Positions 59,325 through 64,000 of a stretch of DNA of 64,000 bases are shown piece by piece. The notes beneath the pieces were generated by a model. It had not been told where the DNA came from and ran no database searches. It saw only the letters and a list, made by a program, of their open reading frames with translations. This stretch comes from Vitellaria paradoxa (Eukaryota; Streptophyta; Magnoliopsida; Ericales; Sapotaceae): assembly GCA_019916065.1 (NCBI GenBank), contig CM034237.1, forward strand, positions 37,740,485 to 37,804,484, written 5' to 3'. A program made the translations under genes and the position numbers. Position 1 is the stretch's first letter. Every line of letters begins with the position of its first letter.

Positions 59325-60203
59325 TTATTGTAACGTTTTATAAAAATTCATACAAAATTTTAAATTAAATATGATAAGATTGGCATGTTTCATAAATTGA
59401 AAAGAAGAGAGTATTTGAATGTAATGGCGATAGTGGGCCAAAGGGTCAGTCCTTCCATCATAGAGGTTAAGCCTTGGAGTTTGGAACTTCTCCGAAGGCT
59501 CTGCTTCAGTAATTTCATCGGTGAACGGAGAGGCTGAGATCCTCCCCAAAGCTTTCCTCGCCATCATGCGTGTGCTTTGGCCCTTAACACCCCACTTCTC
59601 TTCGTGCCCCCATTCCTCTACCTTCGTTTTTCCCGCCCTCTTGCGTCTCATAGTTACCTCTTCCTCATCAGAGCAATCCACATCTTTGGAATGCACCTCT
59701 GAAGTCTTTTTTAGTGAGCCCTTTTTATGGTACGCTTTGGTGAGCGGGCCAACGTCAGATCGCACGCCACATTTTCCAACAGTTTTAACATTGGGCACGC
59801 CCTTCCTGGGAGGAATGACATCGCGTCGCGGGTGAGAGTGCTCCTCTTCTTGTTCATGGATATCCCCTTCATCTTCCTCAGTGGGGTCCTCATAGAGAGC
59901 ATCATAACTTTTGTCTAACTCTGAATCAGATTGATCAGAATCAACTTCATGGCCCACAGTAGGCTTTCCCTTTTCCTTGCTTAATTCCAGCAGAATCTCT
60001 TCCAATTCTGCTTGCTTTTCGCTGACCTTAGCCATCAATTCCTCTCTCCGCTTTACTGCCTCTGGATCTTCCGTTTTCTTTCTCCTGGCATGCTCCAAAC
60101 CCGGAGTCTGGATAACTAGCGCGATCCCTTTGGTCTTAGCCGAGGTAGAACCATCCCCTACCCGTGGAGATGGTGGGGGAGTGGTGTTTCCTCCTGAAGT
60201 CAT
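59325..60203 (-). pseudogene. Ty3/gypsy gag, N-terminal part, truncated
   Basis: The open frame starts at ATG 60203 (MTSGGNTTPPPSPR); the frame extends further upstream but without gag character. It contains a Lys/Glu coiled-coil-like stretch ('RREELMAKVSEKQAELEEIL'), acidic and basic linkers, then the gag signature 'ISASPFTDEITEAEPSEKF', '..LYDGRTDPLAHYRHY' near 59440. The family sequence stops at about 59430 and is replaced by unrelated AT-rich sequence that carries the frame to the stop at 59325. All of the remaining gag, pol and the 3' LTR are missing. It lies directly downstream of the primer-binding-like sequence and LTR at 60281-61093, so this is a 3'-truncated element. The open frame itself has no stops, so the copy may be fairly young. 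Confidence 0.85.
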
Positions 60204-60280
60204 CGTGTAAATAACTGCTAGAAATCTTAATAAAGAACTGAGTGAAATGCTAATGATCAACAAGACAGGGCTAAACAACG

Positions 60281-60301
60281 GGCCTCACGGTGGGTGCTAA
60301 A
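60281..60301 (-). other. Probable primer-binding site of gypsy element
   Basis: On minus: TTTAGCACCCACCGTGAGG, directly after the LTR end ..GTTGAACA. Many plant gypsy elements have the near-identical 'TTTGGCGCCCACCGTGGGG' in this position. Confidence 0.65.
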
Positions 60302-61093
60302 TGTTCAACAGCAAAATTTACAGCCGGAACTGCTGTCCACGCCAACCAGAAATGCAATCAACAACCTGCCGAACAAAAATAGAAGAAAGGTTACGGCCGG
60401 AGTGGAAGTCTCTGACCAGAAAACCCTCCGATACTTAAGTCAGCAAGTAGCTCAAGGAAGAAAGCTTTACTGGAGAAGAAATGAATAGTAGCTTAAGTTG
60501 CCAATAGTCAGCTTATCATAATTGTCGAGTGAAATGTTGTATTTGTAGTCATGTAAAAACATAAATAAAATAAAATAATACCTGTGATTTGACTGCATCC
60601 ATGCTTCCGTGTCCCTCTTTTCCTTCCTTGCTTTAAATGCCTTTTACCGCTCATTTAATGCCTCATGCCTTTCATTAAATATCCCATACCTTTCATTCAA
60701 TGCTTCTAGAAGTTAAACATGGCAATATAGCCAGAACTCAGGCGTTAAGGCTGTGGGTCCCAGGCCTAACATTTACTAGCCGCCAATCGATGGGCCAAAC
60801 AAACTGGCTATTAAGGTCTTCGATTATCGCCACGTGGCAACACATTTATCCATAGATACTGAGAATTAGGGTATCCCTTGGAATATTAACCCAAAGACGC
60901 GTGTCCATGTATAATACTCACGTGGAACCTTCATGCCATCAATCATCTGTTCGGCAGAACGCCACGTGTCACGCGTCAACGTGCTCGGTCAATGACTACG
61001 TGACTCACACAAGTATGTTCGGTATTGAGCCACGTGGCACCTTAACTATACTTGTTCGGCACTCCATATGTCAAAATATTATTTTACCCAACA
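60302..61093 (-). repeat. Gypsy 5' LTR (792 bp) with G-box cluster
   Basis: Minus-strand ends TGTTGGGTAAAA (from 61093) and GCTGTTGAACA (to 60302). Four perfect CACGTG G-boxes lie at 60831, 60919, 60963 and 61031, all in the first third of the LTR (U3). No matching 3' LTR is in the window; the outer edge is inferred from TG..CA form and distance to the primer-binding site. Confidence 0.65.
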
Positions 61094-62367
61094 GAACTTA
61101 ATACTTTCTAAAAGAATGAAGATATACTTGAGAGAATAATGTCTAAATTAACAAGAGATCTTGAAAATACTAAAAAAGAAATAGAAGACTTAAAGCTAAA
61201 AAAAAACAAGGCAATCCACCTCGCAACCAGAGCGTAGGGAAGGCGATCCTTTGACCTTTTGCAGTATACCCCACAGGCAAAGCGTAGGGAAGCTAATGGT
61301 TCGAGTTTGTATTATTTGAAAGATTTTGTTTCTATTTAGGAAATTTGTTTTTGGGAAATCTGCTTTTATATTTGATTTTGAATTGGAATACAATTTTGTA
61401 AGTCTATATATATATATATACATATCTAAGCTTAATGTACAAGAAGGGAACTGAAGTGGCATGTTATAGAGTCTTGTGAGAGAGTTAATTTTTCTTTTGT
61501 TAGCTTAAAGGTTTTTCTCTTATTTTTCTTTGTATTCATTTTTTATTTTCTGTATGATGCAAAAAGCGCAATTATAGGGTTAATCAAGTGATTCAAGTAA
61601 AATTAGCGAAAGAATTTGTACAAGTGATTCATCAGAAATTCAAATAGTATCTTATAATCCGTTGACAGTGAGATTTGAAATAGAGATTTTTCTCCTTGTG
61701 AGAGGATTTCTTCATTAATCTTTGGTATTATTATTCTTACATTGTGTATGTAATTGCTTGATTTGGGAAAATTTCACTTACAGATATAAATTAATTGAAA
61801 AGTGGGTGAAAAGTGTAAAAAAAAAAAATCAACTACACAAATAAATGGAAAGAATATGTAGGTTGCCCTGCATAGTTATAAATCAACAACAAAATAAGTT
61901 TTTCTGTTTTTCCTTTTTTTTTTTTAATGATTTTGTTGCATACATACTATATTGAAACTGATTGCTGAAGTGCTATCATTCATTTAAAACAAAACACTTA
62001 TGTCCTTAATAATTAGAACATAAATGATATCTTTTCAGTTCATTCCTAACAACAAATTTTACCTAAAATTTCTCCCCTGCTCTCTTAGTTTCTTACACCG
62101 ATTCTGAAAAATTCATAGGCAAATTCAGACATAAATCCCATAAACTTTGTCACCACAAATAACGAACCACATGTTATCCTTCTTCCAGTGAATTGACTAG
62201 GTACATACAACGTGTCGCATGCAATGATGCAATGTGAATCTTTTTCTACATTGAGCACCCAAGACAATCGGCAGCAACATCCAATTGACTTCCTTCTTTA
62301 GGAGAACTTGATTAATTTCTTAAACAACTTTATCAGCTTCATTAATTAGCTTCACAGATGAATTTTT
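61094..62367. other. Intergenic DNA between gypsy LTR and ABCG gene
   Basis: No confident gene. Near 61120-61225 a plus frame reads 'SKLTRDLENTKKEIEDLKL' (coiled-coil-like, about 30 codons) and is followed by two copies of 'aaagcgtaggga'/'cagagcgtaggga' (61228 and 61279) and an (AT)n run at 61405. This may be a fragment of another element but is too short to assign. Confidence 0.4.
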
Positions 62368-62373
62368 TTTATT
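62368..62373 (-). terminator. Polyadenylation signal of ABCG gene
   Basis: AATAAA on minus, 23 bp downstream of the TGA stop codon at 62398-62396. Confidence 0.5.
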
Positions 62374-62395
62374 CTGTCTTCATAGAGTCAGACAA

Positions 62396-64000
62396 TCAGT
62401 GAGGTTGCCCCATCCTCAATGCTACATAAGCCAGAACCCTATATCCCACAAACATAACAGCCAGAGCAGCCACATCCCATCCCAAGTCACCAATGCCCAG
62501 AAACTTTACGGCCGGAAAATCAACAACCCTGCAGTGCATTCCTCCAAATCCACAGTCATAAACCTCATTTTCCGAGTACTGAACTCCCACCAAGAGCTTG
62601 TAACAGTAGTGACTGAACGAGACGTATTTCAGCCAAGACATGAAAGGCGGAATGTGCTGAATGTAGTATCCTCCCGCCAGCAAGAACACCAGCATGGTCA
62701 CAGAAGCCAAGGTCGTCGCCTGTTTCACGTCCATCAGGATGGCTCCGAGCGCCAGCCCGATCCCTTGAGAGACAAGCACGTTGAAGAGGATGATCAGGAG
62801 GGTTAGAACGAAGGTGAGGATGGAAGGTTTCAGACCTCCCATCCAGTATGTGATGGTGACGAAGATGGTTGGGAGGACAAGGTCCATTGGCAAGTCGCCT
62901 GCCATCCGGGCAAAGTAGTAGGAGGAGAGACGGTACATTCCGGAGGAACGTTCCCTTATTAGCACTGGTCGCTCTTGTGGGAAGGCAAATATGGCATTCA
63001 CCAGAGGGAAGAAGCCCCAGAATATTGAGAAGAAGAAGAGGAGTCCCACCTGTGTTTTGCAGAAAAATATTCAGGCTTGGTGAGAACAGATCACAGAACC
63101 AAGTGAAACATTGCTGGGCCTTTCCAATGCAGTTTGAATTGTTTACTACTATACACTGTTTTAGGATCCGTCAAAATCAACATAAATTTTTTTTTTTAAG
63201 GAAAATACTTCTGCTTATGTTACAAGAAAACATAAGGAAAATTGTGTGTGTGTGTGTGTGTGTTTTTTTTTTGGGGGTGGGGGGGTGAAGTTGCTTGCTT
63301 CCAGAGATATTGAGAGGCAGAGACTCCAGCAGAATTCAAATACCTGATCTTGTATGTGTGAGATACTAGAGTGCCACCACAGAAGTCCCGAAAGAATGGA
63401 AACGGACAAGACTTGGAAAATTCTTAGACCGGAATAGGATTCGTGTTTCCTTTCTTTGAGGCCCCTTCGCAGCAACACCTTGAATTCCGCCCACCAACTG
63501 CTGGTCCATTGATTTTCATTGCCTACAACATCAAATTAGCAGTCCAATAATGATTTTAATGAGTAGCTGAATACATTTAAATAAACGTAACCATTGAGGT
63601 ACTAGTCGTAGATATATTGTGACGGACATGGTGTGTAATTAGTATAAAATAATTAAAATCTAGTGTAAATATCTAACAAATTATGATGGAATCAAAATTA
63701 CATGGTTGGGTGGACTTGAGATTTGTAGGTAGGGGAAAAAGATTGAAAATTAATGGAAGAAAAATTACAATCTCTGAGTAAATAGGACAAAAGTAACGAG
63801 GTATAACTTAATTTTTCAAGTCGGCGAGATAATTACCCGTGCAAAACCCTGTAAAAGTCTACCCTTACATATGAAACCATTATGTAAAATTATACATGCA
63901 GGTAATGCAGGAGTTTCATGCACAATTACTCTTTATTAACCAGATAGAAATTGATCCTCAGTGAACTAACTCTTTGGTGTACCTTTTGATGGGGATGTTC
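62396..64000 (-). CDS. ABCG (WBC) half-size transporter, 3' part
   Basis: Plasma-membrane ABC transporter of subfamily G; family members export hormones, lipids or terpenoids with ATP. Exons on minus: 64000-63983 (partial; T-S-P-S-K before the donor), 63522-63344, and 63049-62396, all GT..AG; the codon split at the first junction gives Gly. Visible protein: 'NENQWTSSWWAEFKVLLRRG', 'LKERKHESYSGLRIFQV', 'LSGLLWWHSSISHIQDQ', then 'VGLLFFFSIFWGFFPLVNAI', 'FPQERPVLIRERSSGMYRLS' and 'DVKQATTLASVTMLVFLLAG'. This is the ABC2_membrane domain with its six membrane segments and the large loop with paired Cys near the C-terminus. The sequence pattern is closest, from memory, to the Arabidopsis ABCG9/ABCG14 clade (ABCG14 moves cytokinin); the exact orthologue is not decided. 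The nucleotide-binding domain lies beyond the window. No lesion seen. Confidence 0.95.

Noticed and set aside
59521..60210. Plus-strand frames of 63-104 codons
   Set aside because: Antisense shadows of the gypsy gag frame on minus.
61094..61520. Possible fragment of an endogenous pararetrovirus or retroelement leader (coiled-coil-like 30 codons, repeated 'gcgtaggga')
   Set aside because: No RT, protease, movement-protein or tRNA-Met primer site nearby; too little to assign a family.

Overview
This is nuclear DNA of a plant, most likely a eudicot. It is AT-rich, its introns are short and AT-rich with GT..AG borders, and its transposons are of typical plant type (CACTA/En-Spm, Ty1/copia, Ty3/gypsy, LINE). 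One ordinary host gene is clearly present: an ABCG-type half-transporter running off the right edge. A second small spliced gene is plausible. There are no tRNA, rRNA or CRISPR features and no bacterial operons. The species cannot be fixed from the sequence.

Layout. (1) 1-2689: gene-poor DNA; from about 1592 it is the left part of a direct segmental duplication whose second copy lies at about 53382-58155. (2) 2690-25830: a decayed minus-strand Ty1/copia element. It has three LTR copies, a flanking segment duplicated between two of them, and a complete 11.6-kb CACTA transposon (3672-15320) inserted in the leftmost LTR. That CACTA has TIRs, palindromic subterminal repeats, a TAT target duplication, a 202-bp tandem array, a broken TNP2 transposase gene and a seven-exon Transposase_24-type gene that reads open throughout. 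(3) 25831-33108: the rest of duplication copy 1, holding a plus-strand copia remnant (RNase H plus 3' LTR) and interrupted by a 5'-truncated gypsy-type element (28533-31969) with an antisense ORF. (4) 34371-40095 and 41314-45433: non-autonomous terminal-inverted-repeat elements, CACTA-like by their ends and subterminal repeats. They carry a LINE fragment, tandem repeats and a poly(A)-tailed insertion with a target duplication. (5) 46260-52330: repeat debris, including a gypsy RNase H fragment, a 107-bp MITE-like inverted repeat, and an unusual cluster of 20-bp perfect palindromes followed by a triple 82-bp repeat. (6) 53382-58155: duplication copy 2, which preserves the empty sites of the copia and gypsy insertions of copy 1. 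(7) 58271-58559: a small two-exon gene (57 aa) with a TATA box. (8) 59325-61093: a truncated gypsy element (5' LTR with four G-boxes, plus gag). (9) 62396-64000: the 3' end of the ABCG transporter gene.

Order of events that can be read from the nesting: plus-strand copia remnant, then segmental duplication, then insertion of the minus-strand copia, then its rearrangement, and CACTA insertion into one of its LTRs. The gypsy-type insertion in copy 1 also came after the segmental duplication. Apart from the transporter, the 57-aa gene and the Transposase_24 gene, every recognisable coding region is broken.
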